Below, piece after piece: positions 20,351 to 64,000 of a DNA stretch of 64,000 bases. The notes below the pieces were generated by a model, which saw nothing but the letters and a program-made list of their open reading frames with translations, did not search any database and had not been told where the DNA came from. Position 1 is the stretch's first letter, and each line of letters begins with the position of its first letter. Source of the DNA: Chrysomallon squamiferum (lineage: Eukaryota; Mollusca; Gastropoda; Neomphalida; Peltospiridae); contig CM022667.1 of NCBI GenBank assembly GCA_012295275.1, forward strand, positions 5,115,708 to 5,179,707, read 5' to 3'. The translations under genes and the position numbers were made by a program.

Positions 20351-22618
20351 CTGGTGCATTGTTCCGTTATAAAATATATGAAGAAAATGAATAAAATTAT
20401 AAAGAATAAACCTATTATAACCATAAAGATATATGGATTTGTGTTTTTGAAGGAATATATGTCAGACTTTATATATTGTTATGTGCACATATTGCTATAT
20501 CTGTACGTTTATTGTTATGTGCATATAGTGTTATGTCTGCATGCATATTGTTATGTTTGTATGTATATTATTATTTCTGTATGTGTATTGTAATGTCTGT
20601 TTGTATATTATTATATTTGTATGTATATTATATCTGCATGTATAGTATAATGTCTATATTCAAATTGTATATTGTTATATTTGTATGCATATTATTATGT
20701 GTGTATTTTGCTATGTCTATATCTATATTGTTCTGTGTGTATATTGTTTTGTCTGTATGTACATAGTTCTGTGTGTATGTTAATTATGTCAGTATATATT
20801 ATGTCTATATAAAAATTGCTATGGGTTTTCGTATATTGTTCTGACTGTACATAAATTGTTGTCTGTATGTATACTGCTGTCTGGATGTACATTGTTGTAT
20901 GTATGTACATTGCTGTCTATATCTACATTGTTATCTGTATGTATATTGTTGTCTGTATGTATACTGCTGTCTATATGTACATTGTTCTCTGTATGTACAT
21001 TGCTGTCTGTATGTATACTGTTGTCTGTATGTACATTGATATCTGTATGTATATTAATCTCTGTATGTATACTGCTGTCTGTATGTACATTGTTCTCTGT
21101 ATGTATACTGCTGTCTGTATGTACATTGTTCTCTGTATGTATACTGCTGTCTGTCTGTACATTGTTCTCTGTATGTAGACTGCTGTCTGTATGTACATTG
21201 TTCTCTGTATGTATACTGCTGTCTGTCTGTACATTGTTCTCTGTATGTATACTGCTGTCTATATGTACACTGTTCTCTGTATATATACTGCTGTCTGTCT
21301 GTACATTGTTCTCTGTATGTATACTGCTGTCTGTATGTACATTGTTCTCTGTATGTATACTGCTGTCTGTATGTACATTGCTGTCTGTATGTATACTGCT
21401 GTCTGTATGTATACTGCTGTCTGTATGTACATTGTTCTCTGTATGTATACTGCTGTCTGTATGTACATTGTTCTGTGTGTATACTGTTCTCTGTATGTAC
21501 ATTGTTATCTGTGTGTATACTGCTGTCTGTATGTACATTGATTTCTGTATGTATACTGCTGTCTATATGTACACTGTTCTCTGTATATATACTGCTGTCT
21601 GTATGTACATTGCTGTCTGTATGTATACTGCTGTCTATATGTACATTGTTTTCTGTATGTATACTGCTGTCTATATGTACATTGTTTTCTGTATGTATAC
21701 TGCTGTCTATATGTACATTGTTCTCTGTATGTATACTGCTGTCTATATGTACATTGTTTTCTGTATGTATACTGCTGTCTATTATGTACATTGTTCTCTG
21801 TGTGTATACTGCTGTATGTCTGTAGATTGTTCTCTGTATGTATACTGCTGTCTATATGTACATTGTTCTCTGTGTGTATACTGCTGTCTATATGTACATT
21901 GTTATCTGTGTGTATACTGTTGTCTGTATGTACATTGCTGTCTATTATGTACATTGTTCTCTGTATGTATACAGCTGTCTGTCTGTACTTTGTTCTCTGT
22001 ATGTATACTGCTGTCTGTATGTATACTGCTGTCTCTCTGTACATTATTCTGTCTGTAAGTTCATTATTCTGCTTGTATATATGTTGTTATGTCGGTATGT
22101 ATATTATGTCTATAGGTTTACTTCTGTGCCTGAATGCATATTATTATACATGTCTATTTTTGTTTGTCTCTACACTATTTTGTCTGTATGTATGGTGTTC
22201 TCTTTGATTCTGTATATGTTTCTACTGTGTCTCTCTCTGTTTAATACGCATGTATCTCTGTGGCTATCGTAACAAACTACAGAAAAGAAAAGGTGTGTAG
22301 ACAAACCTGAAAATATAAAAACAAAAATGTTGGACTATTTTCCTTTCTGCCATAATATAATATTTAATCATTGTACATTGCCTTAAAAGAAATAAGAAAG
22401 TAAGTGATTTTTATTTAATCATTGTACATTGCTTTCAAATGAACATTTACTGAATAAACAAGACTAAAGCAACAAGAACGGCTATTTTATTTCAGCATCC
22501 TCTAAAAGTACACTTTTAAAATGGGTAATCAATATAATTCCAGATTAAGAGAGAGAGAGAGAGAGAAAAAAGAATTAAAGAATAAGAACACTGTTTATTG
22601 TTGACTCTCTGTTTTCTA
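19648..22618. repeat. Shared 5' flank of secreted gene copy 2, with minisatellite
   Basis: Partner of 6212-8520. Contains a poly-A tract (20311-20348) and a large minisatellite (about 20840-22060). Homology to copy 1 ends near 22560, just before the tail exon of the Ig-array gene (22619). Confidence 0.7.
20840..22060. repeat. 18/36-bp minisatellite, about 1.2 kb
   Basis: Alternating 18-bp half-units: CTGTATGTATACTGCTGT and CTGTATGTACATTGTTCT. Because 18 is a multiple of 3, open frames up to 400 codons arise on both strands with a period of 6 or 12 residues. These are rejected as genes. Confidence 0.95.
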
Positions 22619-56141
<33,523 letters not shown>

Positions 56142-56145
56142 CTGA

Positions 56146-56178
<33 letters not shown>

Positions 56179-57768
56179 AATTAAAAATAAGAACCACCAT
56201 TAATAAGAATTAAATAGAGGAAAATAATTAATTAGAAGATTTGAAAACCCTTTACGACGATGATTATAATGATAATAGAGATAATGCTGATGATAATAAT
56301 AATGAAATAATATATGACATTAAGAGAGATAAAATGTTTTTTCAACAAAGAAAATGGAAAGAAGAAAAGACAATGTGATGTGAAAGAATTTCAAGTGTAA
56401 AAGTGAACATTTTGTTTAGTTGCGTTCGTTAAATTCTTTTGGAGAAATGATTTTCAGTATGATGAAATTTAATAGTATCTTCCTCTATATTTTCTTACTT
56501 AAGACGAAGAATAAAAACAAAAACGACATAAAATAAAATATAATAAATCGAAGTATAAAAAAACATATTAAAATGTTTCCAGAAACATTAATAATAACAC
56601 TGAAGAAAATAATGAAAGTAGAGTGAAATAAGGATGAAGAGAAATTAAACTAACAATGTAGTATTCGGTAAGTACAATTAATACAAATGAATATTAAATA
56701 GGAAACTGCAGTAAAATAAATTAATAATTAATAAGACAACAACAACAACGACATTAACATTATGGAGAATGAAGGTTGCCTTTCACGTTTTTCATTATTC
56801 TGTTTCTATTCTTTCTTTTTTTCCCGTGGTATTTATGATAATTAACTGTGAACTATAAGTTTAGTGTCGAGAAGTAACCGAAATTTTTGGAACGTGTAAT
56901 GTTTCTCTAATAAAAGTAAATTTTAAATTTATGATTATTAAATAAATTTAGAATGTAATTCGAACGAACTTCAGAAGAAAACGTCAAGGTTTTAGTTACT
57001 GGCGCTCATTAAATAGAATTTACAGAAAAAGTACTAATGATAGTCACTATGATGAAAATTACCATTACTATCATCGTAAAAAGAAAGTTTGTTTAAATGC
57101 AGTTCAAATAAGTTTAGAAAGCTATAATGAAAGAATTTCAAGTGTAAACGTCAAGATTTTATCTTAGCGTTCGCTAAAAACTTTTAGAGAAATGATATGA
57201 TGAAATTTGCTAATATCTTCTTCTATATTTTCTCACGAAAGAAGAAATAATAATTAAAAAATAATCATAATAAGAAAAATTAACAACAAATGAAGCACAA
57301 AAACAATATAATGTTTCGATAAACGTTAATAATAACATTGAAGAAAATACTGAATATACATTAAAATAAAGATGAAGAGAAATTAAATTAATAATATAGA
57401 AATACAAAATAATTAAACTGAAATTTCTACGAAAAGATTACATTGGCAGCAGCACAATTTGATCTGCTTGTGTTCCTTAAGTACAATCTACTAGACAACG
57501 TAACCAAACCGCATATCTATATATCTAGGTAAAAACATTAACGCTTTATAAGAAAAAAAAAATAATTAAATCAATGTAAAAAAATAGAAAGAAAGATAAA
57601 AATAAGGAATAACAAAAAAGAAAAAAAAAAAGAGCAAAGATAAAAGAATGTAATAAATAATAAATAAAAACACAAAATAAAACAGAAACAAAATATTTGG
57701 CACGCTTACACAAACGCCCACGCACAGACAGCGGTACGATCTCTGTCTACTGGGAAATTCTGCACAAA

Positions 57769-57804
<36 letters not shown>

Positions 57805-57881
57805 AACTACTACCACTACCACTACTACTACTACTACTACCACTACTATTACCACTACTACCGTTACTACTACTACTACTA

Positions 57882-57932
<51 letters not shown>

Positions 57933-58914
57933 AGAAGAAGAAGAAGAAGAAGAATAATATTAACAAAAATGAATAAATATTAAAATTAAAAACAAATTAA
58001 ATTAAATTCATACCAGTTATTGAAAACTGACTACTACTACTACTACTACTACTAATAATAATAAAATATATATATATTTTTTTAAAACGCTTCCCGAAAG
58101 TCATCGGCTCTGTTTCAACAGAATAGCAAGGGAACTAAACTCATAGATTAAGCAGCCATGAAAAAGTAAAATATCCAAACGCCAAAACCAAAATAAAACT
58201 GAACTTCATTTTTCCATGTATATTTATATAAATTTGTGAGCATTATTGTTTTCACTTCGTGTACTTAGCGAAATTCGAATAATATTATTACGTCAAGTGC
58301 TTGGAAAGCGCAACCTATGTCAGGTAATAAAACCCGTCCAAACGCCTGCGACAGACACGCCCGCTGACCTGTCAGAAAGCGAGCCTGTCGCAGACGTGCT
58401 TCACAACAGCTTGCTCTGATTAGCACGTTAATTCTTTTCAAGGTTCAAGGTCCAAACGTCGTTCACAATATGACAGCTGTGCATGTCAGACGTTAGTGAC
58501 AGCTTAATACTAGAAAACAAAATGAACAGCCTTACGGTTAATTATCTAACTGTCTCTAAAAGTTAAAACAAAAATTGCAAAACAAGAACATAGCTGATTT
58601 CGAGTCAATGCAATATAATAAAATAGTGTAACTAGTACGAGTATTCATTAGTTTCATACACTAACACGATATTGTTACCAACTGTTGGATGACGAAAAAG
58701 CGAATAAAAATCTTCATATTATGATTTCTGAAAAGTATAATCTGAAAAATAAAATATATTAAAATATTATCAAAACTAATTTTACATTATGGTAATGTTA
58801 TTTAAAATTAAAATATGGCTGTGAAATGTTACAGAGTGGCATAATTTCAGTGCTTACCATAGGTCCACATTTACATTTAGTGTCGTCTTTTTATTATTTA
58901 TTTCTAATTATTTT

Positions 58915-58965
<51 letters not shown>

Positions 58966-59809
58966 ACATTTTTATTTTATTATTATAATTATTGTTTTTA
59001 AAGATCACCATAGTTATCCAATTACCAATATACATAGAATACTCACTGAATCTGCTAGTTAGGCTGCATTTATATGATTGAGAAAAGAAATTATGAAGAG
59101 CAAACCCAATAAAAGCAACTGTATTTCTTTTCAACTTCTGTTTTTACGTTTTATTCCTTTATTTTTGATGACAGTATTACCTAAACTGTTTTCGTTGGTG
59201 CAGACGCTAATGAATCTCAGTGCATTGCGTCATTTATCTGGACGTTACGTCATCGCAAAATGTGTGTTTATATTATCAGTTTGGTTATCGCACGAAAACT
59301 AATAACAACTCTATTCATGACATTTTAGCTTTTTTGTTTTGGGTTTTATGTTTCATGCTTCAAAGCAACATAAGCCAGAGATCACATGCATATTATGTGA
59401 TGTTGGGCATTAATACAAATGTCTTAAATTAGTGTGTAAACAATTGTATGTACGGACATGTTCAGATTGATATCTGCGTGATAAACTAACAGTACACTGT
59501 GTTTATTTTAACTCTGAAAATTCATTTGTGAAATAAATAAACAGTGCTGGAAATTGGAAGAACGCCTGGGAGATGTGAGAGTGGTAGCGCGGAGTTTCTT
59601 TACATTTTAGTTTCCAGTTTACACTAAAATAAATGGCGTTGGAGACATTTATTTATTAGTTATCCTTTACGTTTCTAATAAATAAAGGTAATTTATTTCC
59701 TTTAATTATATTTGTATATTTTACTCAGGTATCAATAATAACTAGGGTATAAGAAGATAAAAATAATAATAATAATAATAAAATAAATGAATAAATAAAC
59801 AAATAAACA

Positions 59810-59865
<56 letters not shown>

Positions 59866-60039
59866 TAATAATACATTTCTTTACTGAATTATTTGCAAAT
59901 TAAATTATAGACTTCAGTTTTTCTGAGATAAAAATAATACTTAATCCTAGACAAACATAGATACTCTAGTATACATTTTTCTTCTACTTCTTTTTCGTCT
60001 TGTTCTTGTTCTTGTTCTTCTTCTACTATCATTATTATT

Positions 60040-60258
60040 ATTATTGTTATTATTATTAGATAATTCATTACAAATATTTAAATATTTTCTTTCTGTTATT
60101 CTCTCTGAATTAATATCTTTACTTTCAATATTTCTGTTGTTTTTCCACTTGTGTAGATCTTTCTTTCAAAGAGACATCCACCAGTACTACGACCCTACTT
60201 CGTAAGTAATATGTTTTGTTTAATATTTTAAAATTTACTTATCTGTTTAGTTATTTAG
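60040..60258 (+). repeat. Inverted duplication, left arm
   Basis: About 220 bp matching the reverse complement of 62184-62395, including both flanking introns of the stalk exon (for example TTTAATATTTTAAAATTTAC). Confidence 0.85.
60157..60201 (+). pseudogene. Inverted copy of the stalk exon
   Basis: 45 nt with acceptor TGTAG and donor GTAAGT, reading LSFKETSTSTTTLL in phase 1: a plus-strand near-copy of 62240-62284 with its flanking introns. Splice sites look usable, but no TM or tail exon follows on this strand. Confidence 0.7.
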
Positions 60259-61294
60259 TTGCAGAAGTATTAATTCTACATTACAAGCTGTTATAAAATG
60301 AACTATTAAGGGTTAAATTAAATTAACAAGTTTTAATCACATTCCTAATTAAATTAAGTTATACTAAATTACTAGAACAAACATACTGTGTATCAAGACA
60401 AATTACTGAAGTGATTTGGCAGCACTAGCACTAATACAGATTCAGAATCTGTTGTGTTTTGTTTTCTAGTGAACGTAAACATGCTAATTGCAAATACGTA
60501 GAGTCGTAAACAAATTAGGGGTACGCTAATGTTAACTTATAGCTGCCAAAACTGTAAGATATGCTTTCTGTGAGTTCCCCTGTCTCCATTTGAGGAAGTC
60601 TGTTCAACTCGTCTTCCAGCGCTTCACCAACTTCCTCTAACGTTGTTGGTAGTCCCACGCATGCGTAGAAGCAGCTGCGAGATGCACGTGCAGACTATGG
60701 AATTTGTTTATTAAAAGCCTGAATGTTTTTTACTGGCATGTGTCTAATCAAGGCATAGGATCCGTCAAAGGGCTGGTATTAACATTGACATTTCAGGTTT
60801 CCCCTACTTTGCTCGAATAGTATATAGTTCATATACACACACACTCGCACGCACGCACGCACACACACATATGATCTTAATACTGATCTGTAACCTTCCT
60901 GATAAACAGAGATGTAAATACCGGTAGGAGAGATTTGGAGTAAATACTCTCCGTCATTTCAGTCTTGGCTACCAGGTAATTTAATGTTTGGTCTATTATC
61001 GTTGTCTGTATGGGTAAATAGGCTTTCAGTTGACTGAAAGTAAGAACACCAAAAAATTGTATGCAATTCTTTAATACAGAAACGAACTTGATACAAATAA
61101 GTTGTTTTACATTCTCAAAGTATTAAGATTAACTTTTCCAAATATGATATGATTATCAAACAAGTATGATTGAGAATAACATGAAGGGAGTTTTATATTT
61201 CAGTATTATCGTATCTGTTTCGTAAACACAGTTACATAAACGTAAAAATAAGACACACATCATTCGAACGTAATAACTACAAAAACAAAATAAA

Positions 61295-61451
61295 TTAGTT
61301 AAGGACCCAATTATATGACTGTGAAACGTTATTGCTTCCACCAATATTGTCACCTTCAAAAGCAGGGTTCTCAAATGACTTATTTTCTTCTGATTTTGCA
61401 CCATATGTTTTCTCAGGAAATGTTTCGTAAACAACTTTGAATTTATTGGAC
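61295..61451 (-). CDS. Cytoplasmic tail exon, second cassette
   Basis: 51 residues then TAA: SNKFKVVYETFPEKTYGAKS, then a segment with SFENPAFEGDNIGGSNNVSQ. Conserves FxNPxFxGD while the rest of the tail has diverged. Confidence 0.85.
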
Positions 61452-62284
61452 CTGTGAACAAAATATATTTAATAATTAAACATTATGTTTTAAGAAATTA
61501 TTCTTCATATAGACATATAGGGTGAGAGACTATAATATTTAATTCTGGTGTTTTTTTTCCCCCAGGTAAATAGTAACAGCTATAAAACTAAACTGCATCC
61601 ACTTTCAAACATCTGCGTCTAGTAGAGCCATTAATTTTTGTATAGATGAAAAAAAAAAAAAAAAAAAAAAAAAGAAGAACCTGAAATCCCGCCGGCCCCA
61701 CTCTCCAAAAAGAAAGAAAAAAGAAATGAAAAAGAAAATAACAAAAAAAAACCCCAAAACCCACAAAAAAACAACAACAAACAACAACAGTCAAATGAAA
61801 ACAAACACAACAAACTCATTTACAGTTTTGTAGCAGTTGGTTGAGAAGTAAGTCAGATATTTATTCATTCGTCCAGAATAACCGATTTAGTCGAATGGAC
61901 AATACAGACCAAACACATATTGCCCATTTACATAATCTTTCTTCCTTTGTTTTACTTGAATATACAAAATTACTCTACAGTCTCTGTCTGGCATTAATAA
62001 TGTATTCTCTTATTTAATATACATGTATATATGTATTACCTTTTCCAAGCTATGACCAGCAGGAAAACAACTACACTCGCAAAAGTCGCTACAGATACAA
62101 ATACACCTAGAGAAGAAACGTAATAAAAATAATAAATCATTTTAGAATGAATGAATGAATGGGCGAATGAATACATTAAAAAGTAAATAACTAAACAGAT
62201 AAGTAAATTTTAAAATATTAAACAAAACGTATTACTTACGAAGTAGGGTCGTAGTACTGGTGGATGTCTCTTGGAAAGAAAGAT
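61295..62284 (-). CDS. Second stalk-TM-tail cassette (3' end of a paralogous gene)
   Basis: Three exons with the same lengths and phases as the 22.6-23.7 kb cassette where comparable: stalk 62240-62284 (45 nt), TM 62040-62106 (67 nt), tail 61295-61451. No Ig exon is seen between here and the right edge. It may end a second Ig-array gene lying to the right, or serve as an alternative 3' end. The tail shares the FxNPxF-x-GD motif. Confidence 0.82.
61452..62039. other. Intron between TM and tail exons, second cassette
   Basis: Contains a poly-A tract (61649-61673) and an A-rich CAA region (61710-61810). No exon recognised. Confidence 0.65.
62040..62106 (-). CDS. Transmembrane exon, second cassette
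   Basis: 67 nt, phase 1 to 2, encoding VFVSVATFASVVVFLLVIAW then KR. Shares ASVVxFxxVxAWKR with the first cassette. Confidence 0.88.
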
Positions 62285-62382
62285 CTAGACAAACGGAATG
62301 ACAACAGAAATATTGAAAGTAATGATATTACGTCAAAGAGAATAACAGAAAGAAAATATTTAAATATTTGTAATGAATTATC

Positions 62383-62395
<13 letters not shown>
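62184..62395 (-). repeat. Inverted duplication, right arm
   Basis: Reverse-complement partner of 60040-60258. The loop of about 1.9 kb contains the TM and tail exons of the second cassette. Confidence 0.85.
62240..62284 (-). CDS. Thr-rich stalk exon, second cassette
   Basis: Acceptor GTCTAG, donor GTAAGT, phase 1-1; LSFQETSTSTTTLL, a likely O-glycosylated stalk (inference from composition). Confidence 0.78.
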
Positions 62396-62432
<37 letters not shown>

Positions 62433-62558
62433 GCAATATCAGTAATAATATTAAAAAGTCAGAAAACAAATAATAACTATATATATATATTAAACATAAT
62501 AATAAATCATAGAAAGAAAAAAAGAAAAAGTTAATTTGATTGCAACATGAAACTTTAT

Positions 62559-62592
<34 letters not shown>

Positions 62593-62637
62593 CTATATTT
62601 GTTTGAGAGAAAAAGATAGACAACCATACTGGCAGAC

Positions 62638-62693
<56 letters not shown>

Positions 62694-64000
62694 CTATATA
62701 CAATATATATATATATAGATAGGTAGAATGAGAGATTTGTTGGTTCTAATACACGATACATGGAAGTGAATAATATACCTTTTCACTTATTTAACCCACT
62801 AGAAAAGTATGAAAATAGCTAATTAAGAAAACAACATTATTCAAGCCATATAGAATTTCTAGAGGAATTAATGAATGAAAGATAAAGAAAAAAATGTTAA
62901 ACAAGTAATAAATAAAATAAAATAAATGAAATATTGAGATCCACACGAACTATCAATTTAGAGATACCAGATTTAAATATAAAATATTTTAAAGAGATTG
63001 TATCAAGAAATAAAATGTTGTTAAAAATGTTTTAATGGGTCAACCCATTAATTTTGTATGAATATTTGTTATATCCGAAAAATAGGTCTCTCAGGAAAAT
63101 TCTCCATAGCATAATGAGTAGTCTTTCGTTCTACCAGTAGTTTTTAGGGTATAATAAAAAGTTTTCCCCTTAGATAATCTACTATGATGGTAGGTTCTAT
63201 AAATATGGATGAAATCTGACATACTTGTGTACTTTAACTGACGAATGCAAATAAGATCTCGTAATTTTTGAAATCATTTGGAGTCAAGCTTCGTATATTT
63301 TCTCTGATAGGCGGTTTCACCCATAGCTCCCGAGTCTTCGCAAGCTTCGTGTGAAACAATTGTACAAAATAAGAATATTAATGTTTGTGAATATTCAGGC
63401 AGTTAGGAATGTCCCTACTCAGACTCGATAATAATAATAATCAGAAGAAGAAGGTAATGACATTAGCGATGACGTTACTTGTAAAAATAATGGAACTGAT
63501 TGCCTATTACAGCCATTTTTATTAATGGTCGCTGTCAAACTTAATGTTGGACAAAATTTGATCAGTCGGATAAATGTATTCATGGAGGCAGTGATGGGCG
63601 TCTCATTTAGTGAAATATCTTAACATTACTGTTTAGACAGACGATTCACAGGTTAAAAAGAAACAAATAAAATGTTTTAAATAAAAAAACAGACAACTCT
63701 TACATAAGGATTATATAGGCAAAAACACAAAAAGACATAGAAGAAGAAGAAGAAAAAAATGGCAAACAGATTCTAATTTATATTTTACTTCACTATATGC
63801 AGAACGCAAACGTTTCCTTGATGTAAGTCAATGTATGAATTTCATTTCGATGTCTAATCCTATGTTTTATTGTTTTTAGATTCTAATAGGAACATTTCGG
63901 ACCATGGTAAACATACGGAGAATCATAGAACAAATATATATATAATATATATACAATTAGCATCATTTCAAGTAATATAGTAATTCCACGTACAGGACAT
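62285..64000. other. Right end: no gene recognised
   Basis: AAT run (62385-62430), GT run (62563-62590), AT run (62640-62686) and, from about 62900, less repetitive sequence of unknown origin including a 20-bp interrupted palindrome (63032-63051). Further 5' exons of the second cassette may lie to the right. Confidence 0.5.

Noticed and set aside
20856-22058. A 400-codon plus-strand open frame and several 100-245-codon frames on both strands
   Set aside because: They are translations of an 18/36-bp minisatellite in all phases; the product is a 6/12-residue repeat with no splice or coding signature.
20840-22060. CRISPR-like regular repeats
   Set aside because: Direct repeats without unique spacers, in a eukaryotic context.
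57706-57745. Possible minus-strand exon (RDRTAVCAWAF) before a GTAAGC donor
   Set aside because: Forty nt is not symmetric, it does not fit the phase-1 pattern and there is no paralogue; kept only as a weak candidate in the text.
58853-58880. Possible minus-strand exon ending at a GTAAGC donor near 58852
   Set aside because: Poor acceptor and phase 0 end, incompatible with the phase-1 exons.

Overview
The window looks like nuclear DNA of an invertebrate animal. It is AT-rich, full of microsatellites and minisatellites, and its genes are split into short exons with GT/AG junctions. The nicotinic-receptor-like gene, the small secreted protein genes and the immunoglobulin (Ig) exon array suit a lophotrochozoan, most likely a mollusc. 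That taxonomic call is inference. Almost all long open frames in the window are translated simple repeats; the real exons are short and were found from splice junctions and reading phase.

Layout. (1) Positions 1-6201, minus strand: the 5' part of a gene for a secreted protein. A signal-peptide exon (6123-6201) is followed by at least nine splice-competent microexons of 12-18 nt, all in phase 1-1, plus one with a broken acceptor. The gene runs off the left edge, and its microexon block is itself a tandem duplication of about 3.63 kb. (2) 10647-14566, plus strand: a six-exon Cys-loop ligand-gated channel subunit of nicotinic type (417 aa as modelled), with a 35-bp minisatellite just upstream. 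(3) 15162-19638, minus strand: a paralogue of gene 1 with the same signal exon, four microexons (15-19 nt) and five ordinary 3' exons encoding amphipathic helices (about 240 aa as modelled). About 2.3 kb of 5' flank is shared by both paralogues (6.2-8.5 kb and 19.6-22.5 kb); each copy carries a different minisatellite.

(4) 22619-56141, minus strand: a large array encoding a type I membrane protein. Fifteen Ig-like exons, each exactly 333 nt and phase 1-1 (two carry frameshifts), are separated by 26 microexons of 15-27 nt that are also phase 1-1. A 45-nt stalk exon, a 67-nt transmembrane exon and a cytoplasmic-tail exon with an FxNPxF motif follow. Between 35 and 50 kb the unit (Ig, microexon A, microexon B) repeats about every 2.2 kb with very similar introns. 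Because all internal exons are symmetric, any subset can be skipped or joined without losing frame, so the locus could make many isoforms. No signal-peptide exon was found for it. (5) 61295-62284, minus strand: a second stalk-transmembrane-tail cassette with identical exon architecture, either the 3' end of a neighbouring paralogue or an alternative 3' end. Its stalk exon has an inverted copy at 60157-60201, and a third, damaged copy lies inside a channel-gene intron at 12735-12779.

The common theme is expansion by tandem duplication of symmetric, often tiny, exons in two unrelated gene families side by side. The Ig-array gene is the best candidate for an undescribed system: a possible combinatorial Ig surface receptor with microexon hinges. 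Function, isoform use and species are not determinable from the sequence alone.
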